Origin: Kocuria sp.
Lineage (GTDB): Bacteria > Actinomycetota > Actinomycetes > Actinomycetales > Micrococcaceae
NCBI RefSeq assembly: GCF_030530945.1
Contig: NZ_JAUMTZ010000001.1
Coordinates: 414,341 to 478,340, forward strand
DNA length: 64,000 nucleotides
Direction: 5' to 3'
Shown piece after piece: positions 1-9,100 of the stretch. The position numbers and the translations under genes are program-made. Under the pieces are notes generated by a model that did not search any database, was not told the DNA's origin, and saw nothing but the letters and a program-made list of their open reading frames with translations. Each line of letters starts with the position of its first letter. Position 1 is the first letter of the stretch.

Positions 1-430
1 GAACAGAGCCGCAGTGACCGGAGCCGCAGCGCCCGGGGTGCTGCTCGCACCACGGGGTGACGCCGGGGAAGCCGCCCCGGTGGGCGGCCACCCAGCGGTA
101 GATCCCCTCCTGGACGCGTCCCACCAGCGGAAGGTCGTAGAGGGCGCCGAAGCATCGGGTGCCCAGGGCGGTGTCCAGGATCGCGGCGACCGCGCGGGCG
201 CCGCTGTGAGCGGACCCACGTGCGGGAGCCTCCGCGCCACACCTGGCGGGGATGGCCCACACGGAGGTGTCGCCCTGCTCCGGGGTCAGCCCGAAGCGCT
301 CCAGGACACCCGGTTCCTGCCACGCGTGCAGCTCGATCCGCCCGTGCCGGTCCAGGCGCCGGACCCACCCCACCGAGCGGGTGCAGAACCCGCAGCGGCC
401 GTCGAAGACCACGTGCAGCCGGGGGCTCAC
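1..430 (-). CDS. DCC-family (DUF393) thiol-disulfide oxidoreductase-like protein, 3' end cut by window
   Basis: The reading frame starts with GTG at 430 and stays open to the window edge, so the C-terminus is missing. Near the N-terminus it reads VVFDGRCGFCTRSVGWVRRL, which fits the DxxCxxC signature of the DCC/DUF393 family; a conserved Asp follows a few residues on. Family members are small proteins proposed to be thiol-disulfide oxidoreductases, but their substrates are mostly unknown. The GTG start overlaps the stop of the upstream phzF-like gene (GTGA), so the two are probably translationally coupled. The visible C-terminal part is Cys-rich (CEQHPGRCGSGHCG), which is unusual and could bind metal. 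The family call is firm; the function is unknown. Confidence 0.8.
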   Translation of the reverse strand, partial: MSPRLHVVFDGRCGFCTRSVGWVRRLDRHGRIELHAWQEPGVLERFGLTPEQGDTSVWAIPARCGAEAPARGSAHSGARAVAAILDTALGTRCFGALYDLPLVGRVQEGIYRWVAAHRGGFPGVTPWCEQHPGRCGSGHCGSV

Positions 431-1284
431 AGGGTCACCTCGCCGAGGATGCACACGGTGCACCGCCCGCCCACGCGCACACCGTCCGTGTCCGAGTCCA
501 CGCGGACGACGCCGCACCGGCCCTTCCGCGTCCCCTGCCGGGCCTCGTAGCGGGCCGGGGCCCGGCCCGTGCGGATGAGCCACTGGGCCAGGCTCGCGTT
601 GAGGCTGCCGGTCACGGGATCCTCGTACCCCTCCGGCCCGGGAACGAACGCGCGCACCTCGAACCGGTGGTCGCAGTCCTCGGCGGTGGGGCCCACCACG
701 CCCACCTTGTGCTCACCGAGGGCGGTGTAGTCGGGCTCCAGCGCCAGCACGTCCTGCGCCGAGGGCAGCAGGACGGCCACCCACCCCGGGCCGTTGTCCA
801 CCCACTGGTGCGCCACCACCTGCTCGTCGCGCAGGCCCAGCCCGGTGGCCACGGCCCGCAGCACCTCCGGCTCCAGGTCCCCCGAGCGGACGGTGGGCGG
901 GGCCTCGAAGGCGAGCTCGGCGGCGTCGTCCGAGACGTGGACACGGACCAGGCCCGCCGCGCACTCCTGGACCAGGCGGCCCGGGGTGCGCGGGGCGTTG
1001 CCGGCGGCGAGCCAGGCCCGGGCGGAGCCCAGCGTGGGGTGCCCCGCGAAGGGGAGCTCTCGGTCGGGTGTGAAGATGCGGAGCCGGTAGTCGGCCTCGG
1101 AAGAGGTGGCGGGCAGGACGAACGTGGTCTCGGACAGGTTGGTCCAGCGGGCGAAGCGGGCCATCTGCTCGTCCGTCAGGCCGGCGCCGTCCAGCACCAC
1201 GGCCACGGGGTTGCCCAGGCAGGGCTCGGCGGAGAACACGTCCACCTGCGCGAAGGGGCGGGAACGGGGTGCGGGTGTCGTCAT
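427..1284 (-). CDS. PhzF-family isomerase/epimerase
   Basis: The 285-residue protein opens with PFAQVDVFSAEPCLGNPVAVV, the PhzF fold signature, and carries the catalytic Glu region LSETTFVLPA and the second-half signature DPVTGSLNASLAQWL. PhzF relatives are diaminopimelate-epimerase-fold proteins; PhzF itself isomerises trans-2,3-dihydro-3-hydroxyanthranilate, but most homologues have no known substrate. I chose ATG at 1284 because the homologous region begins about ten residues later; an open frame continues upstream but shadows the preceding gene. It lies 38 bases after the glycoside-hydrolase-like gene and overlaps the DUF393 gene. No phenazine genes are nearby, so a phenazine role is unlikely. 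Confidence 0.9.
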   Translation of the reverse strand: MTTPAPRSRPFAQVDVFSAEPCLGNPVAVVLDGAGLTDEQMARFARWTNLSETTFVLPATSSEADYRLRIFTPDRELPFAGHPTLGSARAWLAAGNAPRTPGRLVQECAAGLVRVHVSDDAAELAFEAPPTVRSGDLEPEVLRAVATGLGLRDEQVVAHQWVDNGPGWVAVLLPSAQDVLALEPDYTALGEHKVGVVGPTAEDCDHRFEVRAFVPGPEGYEDPVTGSLNASLAQWLIRTGRAPARYEARQGTRKGRCGVVRVDSDTDGVRVGGRCTVCILGEVTL

Positions 1285-1322
1285 GCCCCGATTCCACCAC
1301 GCGCGGCGGCGCGTGTGGTGGA

Positions 1323-2387
1323 TCAGCCCCGCCGCAGCAGCACCCCGCGGTGCGGCGGGACCACCACGTGCCTGCCCACCGGGGCGCCCTGGGCGTCCAC
1401 CATGCCGCGGGGCACGGGGAACCGCCGACGGCGCCGCCCGTCCGAGTGGAAGTTCACGGCCGCCCAGCCGTTCTCGAACTCCCGCGACCACGCCTGACCG
1501 CGGCGCCGGGGCTCCCCGCGTGCCGCCCCGAGGTCCCAGTCGAGCTGCGGGACGTGCTGGGTGCGGCTGTAGTCGTCGTGCGCCGTGGCCGTGTAGGCGC
1601 CGCGGCCCCCGCCGAAGATCCAGAACGCCGCGAGCCCGTAGAGCATGTTGGGGTGGTGGTCGTCCCCGTCCGTGGGAACCCGCACGATGGTGATCCCGGG
1701 GCCGTCCAGCTGGGGCAGCTGCGCCTGCGCGGTGACGGGGTCGAAGAGGTTCTGCGGGCCGTAGCCCAGCCAGACCTCCTCGAAACCTCCGCCGTACGCC
1801 GCGTGCGCCCGCCACCGCCCCGGCTCCCGGCGGGACTCCGCGATGTTCGGCACCAGCAGCTTGCCCTGCGCGTTCAGCGCCGCGCCCGCAGCCGCCACGA
1901 GCTCCCCGGCGGCCGCGCGGATCTCCGCCATCTCGGCGATTCCCTGCAGGGGCAGGTCCAGGCCGTAGTAGTCGTCGAAGACGTCGTTGTCCGCCATCAC
2001 GCCGTCGAACGGCGAGTCCGCGAGCTCCGCCGTGACGTTCGCGACCCAGCGCTCGCGGTACGCGGGCTCCCACAGGGCCATCTGCCAGTGGCCGCCGTAG
2101 CCCCGCCACTGGATCCGCCCACCGTCCAGCCGGTGGGCGAACCACTGCTCGGGAGCCTCCGCGTGGGAGACCCCGGAGCTGTAGACCGGGCCCGGTTCGT
2201 AGCTGCGTGTGGAGGACAGGCACTTGTAGCACAGCACCGTCATCCCGGGGCTGCGGGCCTTCAGCTCCGCGGCCACCGCGGTCTCCCACGGCTGCAGGAT
2301 CGCGGCGCGGTAGTGCTCCACCGCGAAGTCCACCTGGGACGGGGTGACCGGATCGCCGTAGCGGATCCAGGCGCCCACCCCGCTCAC
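1323..2387 (-). CDS. Putative TIM-barrel glycoside hydrolase (GHL15/GH114-like) of the Pel-like locus
   Basis: This 354-residue protein starts with GTG at 2387, overlapping the TGA of the pelF-like gene (GTGA). It has alternating hydrophobic strands and acidic turns typical of a TIM barrel, with YRERWVANVTAEL followed by FDGVMADNDVFDDYYG. In hypothetical hydrolase families such as GHL15 and the related GH114/PelA-type barrels, an equivalent F(D/Y)GvfxDn turn holds the acidic catalytic residue. The C-terminal part (WSREFENGWAAVNFHSD) resembles the Greek-key beta domain of such hydrolases. I see no signal peptide, which is odd for an enzyme that would act on an exported polymer. Enzyme class and substrate are inferred from the neighbours. 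Confidence 0.65.
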   Translation of the reverse strand: MSGVGAWIRYGDPVTPSQVDFAVEHYRAAILQPWETAVAAELKARSPGMTVLCYKCLSSTRSYEPGPVYSSGVSHAEAPEQWFAHRLDGGRIQWRGYGGHWQMALWEPAYRERWVANVTAELADSPFDGVMADNDVFDDYYGLDLPLQGIAEMAEIRAAAGELVAAAGAALNAQGKLLVPNIAESRREPGRWRAHAAYGGGFEEVWLGYGPQNLFDPVTAQAQLPQLDGPGITIVRVPTDGDDHHPNMLYGLAAFWIFGGGRGAYTATAHDDYSRTQHVPQLDWDLGAARGEPRRRGQAWSREFENGWAAVNFHSDGRRRRRFPVPRGMVDAQGAPVGRHVVVPPHRGVLLRRG

Positions 2388-4090
2388 CGGCGGGACTCCG
2401 CCGAACTGGTGGACCCCGCGTACTCGTAGTTGCGCCCGTCCATCCCGCCCAGCATGCGGTAGATCCTGTTGTAGGACGCCATGACCTCGTGCAGCTGGAA
2501 GAAGTCCTCCACCCGGCCCCGCGCGTTCAGCGCGTAGGAGCGGTAGGTGTCCAGGTTCCCGATCACGGCCTGCACCTTGCGGGCCATGGCCTCCACGTCC
2601 CCGGGAGCCAGCAGCTCACCGCACGGGCCCCACTCCCGGCCGTCAGCGGTGCGCAGCTCGTCCCGGACCAGCTGGCCCATGCCGCCCACCTCGGAGCCCA
2701 CCGTGGGGATGCCCGCGGCCATGGCCTCGAGCACCACGATCGGCTGGCCCTCGTTGTAGCTGGGCAGCACCAGCAGGTCGAAGCGCTCCAGGATGTCCCG
2801 CACGTTGACCGTGCCGTGGATGGTGACCATGTCCTGCAGCCCCAGGGACTCGATCTTCTCCAGGCACGCCTCGTAGTACTCCGGCACGTGCTCGGTGGGG
2901 CCCAGCACGTCCAGGTGCACGTTCGGGAAGCCCCACTGGCGCAGCAGGTCCAGGCTGGAGAGCAGGTCCATGAGGCCCTTGATGGGCACCACGCGGGCGA
3001 TGTACACCAGCCGCCACGTGTGCGCGGCCGGGTCCCGGACGATCTCCTCCAGCACCGCCTGACGGGCGTGGTACTTCTGCTCGAACTCCTCGATGACCAT
3101 GCCGTTGGGCAGCACCACCGAACGGTCGATGTCCGTGCCCAGGGAGGCCGCCTCCGTGATGGCGGTGGGGTACAGGTACGTGATGACCTCGGCGCTGGGG
3201 TAGCAGAAGTGGCCCATCTCGATCCACCACGCCATCCACGCCCGCTGCTCGGGAGGGACGTCGAAGGTGCGGTAGTCCTCGGAGGTGATGGACAGCGCCA
3301 TGTTGCGCTCCAGCAGGGTGTTCACGGTGTCCCGCACGTACAGGTTGTGCTCCGTGAGCAGGAAGGACGTGCCGTGGTCGCGGGCGGCCGCCGCGCCCAG
3401 CAGGGACGCGTAGCCGGTGGTGTGCGCGTGGTAGACCTTCGCCCGCGGCATGGTCTCGGAGAGGATGGCGAAGGCCAGGGAGAAGAAGCCCCGCAGCAGC
3501 CAGAAGGAGTCGGACAGGGACAGGTTCAGCTGCGGCATGCGCTGGGTGAGGGCGGCCATGAACTCCTGCGAGCCCAGCACGGCCCACAGCGGGTACTCGC
3601 GCGTGCGCTCGTTGAACCCCTCGTCCACGAGGTCCCACAGGGGGGCGACCTCCCGCTCCTCCGACAGCGCGTACAGGGCGTCGAAGATCCGGTGGGACAG
3701 CTGCGTTCGCTCCTGGGAGGTCATGCCCAGGTCCGCGGGCCGTGCGGCCATGAAGTCGTGGCGGTGCTCCTGCATGCTCAGGAAGACCACCCGCACCCAC
3801 TTCACGTTCTCGGGCATCCCGTAGAGGTCTTCGCGCGGCTGCTCGGAGTCCCACGCGATGTGGATGATTCCGTAGCTGAGGTCGGGGTTGCCGGTGACGA
3901 TGTCGTGGACCACCGCGGAGACACCGCCCTTGAGGTACGGGTAGGTGGACTCCATGATGATGGCCACGTCCACGTCCTCGAACTGCCGGGAGTGCTCCAC
4001 CTCGGCGGCCGGGACGGTGGGGGCGTCGCCGGCGGTCGTGAGCCGGTGCCGGGGGTCGTGGCGCAGGGGACGCTGGGAGAAAAGACGCAT
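2384..4090 (-). CDS. pelF: PelF-like GT4 glycosyltransferase
   Basis: This 568-residue cytoplasmic glycosyltransferase has a Rossmann-like N-terminal half starting DVAIIMESTYPYLKGGVSAV, which closely matches the PelF signature (gly-gly-val-ser after a Thr-Tyr-Pro-Tyr). The C-terminal half has YIARVVPIKG and the EX7E retaining-GT4 nucleotide-sugar motif in YNEGQPIVVLEAMAAGIP. PelF polymerises the Pel polysaccharide from UDP-sugars. The first about 40 residues are a family-atypical extension. The ATG at 4090 is preceded by GAGGAG at good spacing. It lies downstream of the pelG-like gene and overlaps the hydrolase-like gene, so all three look like one operon. Confidence 0.85.
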   Translation of the reverse strand: MRLFSQRPLRHDPRHRLTTAGDAPTVPAAEVEHSRQFEDVDVAIIMESTYPYLKGGVSAVVHDIVTGNPDLSYGIIHIAWDSEQPREDLYGMPENVKWVRVVFLSMQEHRHDFMAARPADLGMTSQERTQLSHRIFDALYALSEEREVAPLWDLVDEGFNERTREYPLWAVLGSQEFMAALTQRMPQLNLSLSDSFWLLRGFFSLAFAILSETMPRAKVYHAHTTGYASLLGAAAARDHGTSFLLTEHNLYVRDTVNTLLERNMALSITSEDYRTFDVPPEQRAWMAWWIEMGHFCYPSAEVITYLYPTAITEAASLGTDIDRSVVLPNGMVIEEFEQKYHARQAVLEEIVRDPAAHTWRLVYIARVVPIKGLMDLLSSLDLLRQWGFPNVHLDVLGPTEHVPEYYEACLEKIESLGLQDMVTIHGTVNVRDILERFDLLVLPSYNEGQPIVVLEAMAAGIPTVGSEVGGMGQLVRDELRTADGREWGPCGELLAPGDVEAMARKVQAVIGNLDTYRSYALNARGRVEDFFQLHEVMASYNRIYRMLGGMDGRNYEYAGSTSSAESRR

Positions 4091-4164
4091 GACGAGGGAC
4101 TCCTCGGGTGGGTGGAGGAAGGGCTGGGAAGAGGTGCGGCCCGGGCAGGAGCGGGGCGCTGCGG

Positions 4165-4190
4165 GACGACGCCCCTGGGGCGGCGTCGTG
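4165..4190 (-). terminator. Hairpin between the pelG-like and pelF-like genes
   Basis: GACGACGCC and GGCGTCGTG form an inverted repeat around a short loop in the 124-base gap between the two genes. There is no T-run, so it may attenuate or stabilise the transcript rather than stop it. Its arms are copies of the nonamer repeated across the window. Confidence 0.45.
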
Positions 4191-4214
4191 AGGGGCGGGC
4201 GTGCCGCCGAGGGA

Positions 4215-5657
4215 TCACCAGGAGATGGCGTGACGCCAGAACAGGGTGTACTCGGGCTGGGTCCAGGTGCGCCGGTAGCGGCTCCAGGCCACGACGATCA
4301 GCACCACGTCCGCCAGCAGCAGCAGGCCGTACGCGGCGGCGGTGCCCGCGAGGGTGAAGGCGAGCACCGCCACGACCAGGTGGGCGGCACCCAGGACCTG
4401 GGCCGTGACGCGCTCGCCGATGTAGTCCAGCTCGTAGCTGAGCAGGGTCAGCACCATGAAGGCCCAGGAGCCCACCGAGACGGCCACGGCCAGCACGGCG
4501 TTCTGGGGCTGCAGACCGCCCAGCAGCAGCGTGGCGCCGAGGGTCAGGACCATGCCCACCGCGGCGGTGAGCAGCACGGAGCGGTCCACCACCCGGGTCA
4601 GGGAGGAGGAGCTGCGTGAGAGGGAGGTCAGGGGCTCGTGCTCGATGGCGCGGTGGAGCCCGGAAACGGCCCGGTCCACCCGGGGTGCGAGGTTCACGAA
4701 GTAGAAGTTGTACGCGAGCACGGCGGGGAGCATGGCCATGAACACCACGACCACCTCGAACACGCCGTCCGTGGCCAGGAAGAGCACGAACTTGTCCGCC
4801 CACAGCACCGCGCCGAGGAGCAGGCCGCGGACCATGTCCGCGGTGAAGTCGCGGGTGGCCAGGCGCTCGTAGTGGCGCAGATGGCCCAGCTGCCGGCCCA
4901 GGGCCGCGAGCTGGGTGGCCGCGGCGACGAGCGGGGGCAGGATCCAGAGGGTCGGTGCGACGGCCAGGGCCAGGGCGTAGGCACCCCATGCCGCAGCCCA
5001 CAGGCCGCGCCGTTCACCGATGTTCGCCAGCACCAGGGACTGCACGAACAGCACGTGGGCGGCACACAGGGCGATGTACGCGCCCATGGCGCCCGCGGAC
5101 CACCCGGTGGCGAGCCACAGGGCGGCGGCGAACACGAGGATCAAGGGCAGCGCCTGCACGAACATGGCGGGCCACACCTGGCAGAACCGGCGGGTGATCG
5201 CGGCCATGTTGCGCTCGGCCATGAGGGATCCCACGGCGCGGTAGGCGGGCATGCACGCCGCCTGCGCCAGCCAGGGCACGGTGATGGAAGAGGCGAGCAC
5301 CACGTGGGTCATCTGCACCCCGCCCACCGTGGAACGGGCCATCGCCGGGCTGACCAGCGGGAACACGATGTTCAGGAAGATCACCGGGGACAGGTAGAGG
5401 AGCAGCTGCATCCCGCCGCGCTCGGTGGTCCCGGGCTGTGTGTCCGCTTCCCGCACGGGGTTCCGACGCCGCTGGAGCATGTAGGCGAGGGCCAGCAGGA
5501 CCACCACTGCGCCCAGGATGCTGAGGAGGAGGTCTCCGCGGTCGGAGAGACCTCGCAGTACCGCCGGCACCAGGGCCGCGAGCACCGCCGCCACCGCCGT
5601 GGTGAGGGTGGCTACCCTGCTGAAGGTGTCGTGCACCAAGGACTGGACAGAGCTCAT
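4215..5657 (-). CDS. pelG: PelG-like polytopic membrane protein
   Basis: The 480-residue protein is almost entirely hydrophobic, with roughly twelve membrane segments separated by short basic loops. VLWADKFVLFLA in the middle matches the conserved (A/W)DKW(V/L)F(W/F) segment of PelG, and the C-terminal YRRTWTQPEYTLFWRHAISW resembles the PelG tail. PelG is the inner-membrane partner of PelF in synthase-dependent Pel export and belongs to the MOP flippase-like superfamily. The ATG at 5657 sits about 90 bases below a likely promoter. It is first in the locus, directly before pelF, and no PelA-E outer-membrane or c-di-GMP receptor genes follow. A generic Wzx-type flippase is the alternative. Confidence 0.75.
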   Translation of the reverse strand: MSSVQSLVHDTFSRVATLTTAVAAVLAALVPAVLRGLSDRGDLLLSILGAVVVLLALAYMLQRRRNPVREADTQPGTTERGGMQLLLYLSPVIFLNIVFPLVSPAMARSTVGGVQMTHVVLASSITVPWLAQAACMPAYRAVGSLMAERNMAAITRRFCQVWPAMFVQALPLILVFAAALWLATGWSAGAMGAYIALCAAHVLFVQSLVLANIGERRGLWAAAWGAYALALAVAPTLWILPPLVAAATQLAALGRQLGHLRHYERLATRDFTADMVRGLLLGAVLWADKFVLFLATDGVFEVVVVFMAMLPAVLAYNFYFVNLAPRVDRAVSGLHRAIEHEPLTSLSRSSSSLTRVVDRSVLLTAAVGMVLTLGATLLLGGLQPQNAVLAVAVSVGSWAFMVLTLLSYELDYIGERVTAQVLGAAHLVVAVLAFTLAGTAAAYGLLLLADVVLIVVAWSRYRRTWTQPEYTLFWRHAISW

Positions 5658-5734
5658 GTGTTCCCCCGTGGAAATCGGGCGCGTCCCTGACCCCCGTGGT
5701 GGGGAGGCGTCCGATGTGTGTGAAGGCGATCAAA

Positions 5735-5781
5735 TGGTCACCTGACCACCTACGTTAGCAGTCGTAAATGGGGAGCGGTAA
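5735..5781 (-). promoter_or_regulatory. Promoter and palindromic operator candidate for the Pel-like operon
   Basis: On the minus strand a TTACCG (-35) and TAACGT (-10) are separated by 18 bases (5752-5781). The predicted start of transcription falls inside a perfect inverted repeat, TGGTCA-CC-TGACCA (5735-5748). A repressor bound there would block initiation. The region is less GC-rich than its surroundings. Confidence 0.45.
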
Positions 5782-5862
5782 TGCATGGAGGCGGATGTTG
5801 CCCACTGTTGCGCTTCCGACCGCGTGATGTTCATCGCACGTGCACGGTGGGCTCCGGGCACG

Positions 5863-5900
5863 AAAAAATCCCCTTGCTCCGGTTGCGGAGGAGCAAGGGG
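5863..5900 (-). terminator. Rho-independent terminator of tRNA-Pro
   Basis: CCCCTTGCTCC and GGAGCAAGGGG form an 11-bp perfect stem with a 9-base loop, followed on the minus strand by a run of six Ts. It lies 8 bases below the tRNA 3' end. This is the only classic stem plus U-tract terminator I see in the window. Confidence 0.9.
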
Positions 5901-5907
5901 ATTCGAG

Positions 5908-5981
5908 TCGGGATGACAGGATTTGAACCTGCGACCTCGTCGTCCCGAACGACGCGCGCTACCAAGCTGCGCCACATCCCG
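5908..5981 (-). tRNA. tRNA-Pro, anticodon CGG
   Basis: The minus strand folds into a complete 74-nt cloverleaf. The acceptor stem pairs CGGGATG with CATCCCG, the D-arm contains AGCTTGGTA, the anticodon stem CGTCG/CGACG encloses the loop TTCGGGA, and the T-arm contains GGTTCAAATCC-like bases. The anticodon CGG reads the proline codon CCG, which is common in this GC-rich genome. The 3' CCA is not encoded, as is usual in many actinobacteria. Confidence 0.96.
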
Positions 5982-6016
5982 GCGTCGTGCGGGCAGGGCC
6001 CGCGAACAACTGCTCC

Positions 6017-6046
6017 AGCATAGCGGGCGGGCTCGGAGAATGTGAA
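6017..6046 (-). promoter_or_regulatory. Promoter of tRNA-Pro
   Basis: On the minus strand TTCACA (-35, 6041-6046) and TATGCT (-10, 6017-6022) are 18 bases apart, close to the housekeeping sigma consensus. Transcription would start near 6010, about 30 bases before the mature tRNA 5' end. Confidence 0.65.
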
Positions 6047-6122
6047 ATCCCCGGGTTTCGCAGTCAGGTGTCCCGCAACCCGGGCCCGTGCTCCCGGTGT
6101 CATGGTCTCCGCGGCGGGGCCG

Positions 6123-9100
6123 TCAGCGGCTGACCCGCTCCAGCACCTGCAGGACGTGCTCGTAGGGCTTCCCCGTGGCCTCCGTGAGGGCCTGCTCGCA
6201 CGTGCGGTTCAGGGAGGCGTGGGCGGCGAAGTCGCGGGAGCGGACCTCGGCGGCCTCGGGCGCGGTGGCGGCCGCCGTGAGCTCCGGGTGCAGCATCCCC
6301 CGGTCCCCGGCGTAGCCGCAGCAGCCCCAGGACGTGGGCACCGTGACCTCCCGCGCGCACGCGTCCGCCACGCGCAGCAGGTCCTTGGTGATGCCCAGGT
6401 GCACCGCGGAGCACGTGGGGTGCAGCACCAGGGTCTCCAGCGGGGACGCCGGCTCCAGGCCGGGGAGCACGTGCTCGGCGGTGAACGTCACCGCGTCCAC
6501 GAACGTGAGTGCCCCGTACCGGGGGTGGCCCTCGGCGAGGCCCCGCATGGTCTCCAGTCCCTCCGTGCAGGAGGAGGCGTCGCACACCACCGGCAGCCGT
6601 CCGCGCTCGGTGGCCTCCCACAGCAGCCCGAGGGTCCGCTCGGACATGGTGGCGTATCCGGTGGGCAGGCCCTTGGACTTCCACGGTGTGCCGCAGCACG
6701 CGCCGTCGATGCCCTCGGGGACGCGCACGGCCACGCCCGCGCGCCCGCACAGCCGCAGGAACGCCTCGGAGGTGCTCGGGCCGGACCCGGTGGCGGTTCC
6801 GAACATGGCGCCGATGCACGCGGGGAAGAACACGGCGCGCGGCGCTCTCGCCGCGTCCGTGCCCCGCGAGGGGTCCGCGGCGGACGACGCCGCCCGCTCG
6901 CCTCCCGCGCGCCCCGCCCCTTCCCTGACGGGAGGCGCGGCAGGGGAGGCTCCGTGCGGCGTCGTCAGCCGGGAGCGGGGGTGGCCGCCGGGCGGCAGGG
7001 CGGGGTTGTAGCGCGGGGCGGTGTCCGCCCCGAGCACGGCGCGGGCGGCACCCGTGGCGGACACGGGCAGCGCGGCGGGCATGCGCGAGGCCAGCGTGAG
7101 CGCGAAGGCCGCGCCCGCGGAGGTCGCGGCCCACGAGCGTGCCGCGGCTCCCCACACGAGGTCCGCGACCCGCGAGTGGTTCTCCGCGCGCAGCCGGCGC
7201 ACCAGGTCACCGGTGTTGATGTGCACGGGGCACGCCGTGACGCACATGCCGTCCACGGCGCAGGTCTGCAGCCCGGCGTAGTCGAACTCGCGGCGCATCC
7301 GGGCGGCCAGCCCGGCCTCCCCGCGCTCCTCGGCCCGGGCGATCTCCCGGCGGCCCACGATGCGCTGGCGCGGTGTGAGCGTGAGGTCCTGGGAGGGGCA
7401 CACCGGTTCGCAGTACCCGCACTCCACGCAGCGGTCCACCTCGGACTCCACGGGCGGGGCGGTCTTCAGGTCCCGCAGGTAGGCCCGAGGGTCCTCGGTG
7501 AGGATCACGCCCGGGTTGAAGCGGTGCTCGGGGTCGATGAGCGCCTTGAGCTCCACCATGACCGCGTGCAGCTCGTCCCCGTACTGCCGCCGCACGAACG
7601 GCGCCATGATCCGCCCCGTGCCGTGCTCGGCCTTCAGGGACCCGCCGCGGCCCAGGACCAGGTCCACCATCTCCTCGGTGAACCGCTCGTAGCGGGCGAG
7701 CTGGGCGGGGTCGTCGAACTGCTCGTTGAGCATGAAGTGGACGTTGCCGTCCTTGGCGTGGCCGAAGATCACGGAGTCCCGGTAGCCGTGCGCGGCGAAG
7801 AGCCCGGTGAGCTCCTGGCACGTGGCGCCCAGCTGCGCCACCGGCACCACCACGTCCTCGAGGAGCGCGTTCGTGCCCTGCGGCCGGTTGCCCGCCACGG
7901 TGGTGTAGAGCCCCTTGCGCACGGTCCACAGGCCGGCGCGCTCGCGGGGATCGGTGGTCAGGGAGACGGGACCCGTCAGGTCCAGGGACGCGAAGGTGCG
8001 CGACGCCGCGTCCGCCAGTTCCCGCGCGCCCTCCTGCGTGTCGTGCTGGTACTCCACGAGCAGTGCGGCCTGCTGGTCCACGGGGATGTCCATGATGGCG
8101 GGCGGGGCCAGTCCGGTGCGCTGGGAGACTGCCAGGGACGTGGCGTCCAGCAGCTCCAGGGTGGCGCACCGGGAGTCCACCAGCTCCGGCACGGCGTTCG
8201 TGGCGGCCACCACGGTGGGGAACACGAGCAGCCCCGTGGCCACGTGGGGGTGCACCGGCACGGTGCGCAGGGTGGCCGCGGCCACGAACCCCAGGGTGCC
8301 CTCCGAGCCGATCATCAGGTGCTCCAGGATCCGCACCGGGTCCTCGTGGTCCAGGAACGAGTTGAGGCCGTAGCCCATGGTGTTCTTCATGGCGAACAGC
8401 CGCCGGACGGTGCGCACCGAGTCAGGATTGCCCCGCACTCGGTCCCGCAGCCGGAGCAGACCCGCCACCAGGGCGGGTTCCCGTGCCCGCAGCAGCTCGG
8501 CGGCGTCAGGGGCGGCGGTGTCCAGCACCGTGCCCGAGGGCAGCACGAGCACCATGGACTCCAGGGTGCGGTAGGTGTTGAACTCGGTGCCGCACGCCAT
8601 CCCGGAGGAGTTGTTCGCGATCACACCGCCCAGGGTGCACGCGGTCTCGCTCGCGGGGTCCGGGCCCAGTGCGCGCCCGTGCGGCGCCAGGCGGGCGTTG
8701 ACGTGGCGGACGGTGACGCCGGGCTGCACGCGCACCCGGGTGCCGCCGTCCAGGACCTCCACGTCCTTGAAGTGCCGCCGCACGTCCACGAGGAGCTGGC
8801 CCGTGACCGACTGCCCCGACAGGGACGTGCCGCCCGAGCGCAGGGTGAGCCCCGCGCCGCTCGCCGCCGCGGCGGCGAAGACCGCCCCCACCTCGGCCTC
8901 GTTCCGCGGGCGCAGCACCGCGTGGGGCTGCAGGAGGTAGTGCGAGGCGTCGTGGGCCACCGCCCGCCGCTCCAGTTCCCCGCGGACCACGACGCCGCTG
9001 CCGCACCTCCGCTCGACCTCCCGCACCGCGCGCTCCAGGGGCGTCCCGGTGCCCTGCCCCGCGGGGTCGGGTGCGGCGTCGTCCGTGGTCTGCCGACCGA

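Noticed and set aside
2489..4357. Plus-strand open frame opposite pelF
   Set aside because: The product is Val/Gly/His-rich without domains and shadows a well-supported glycosyltransferase gene.
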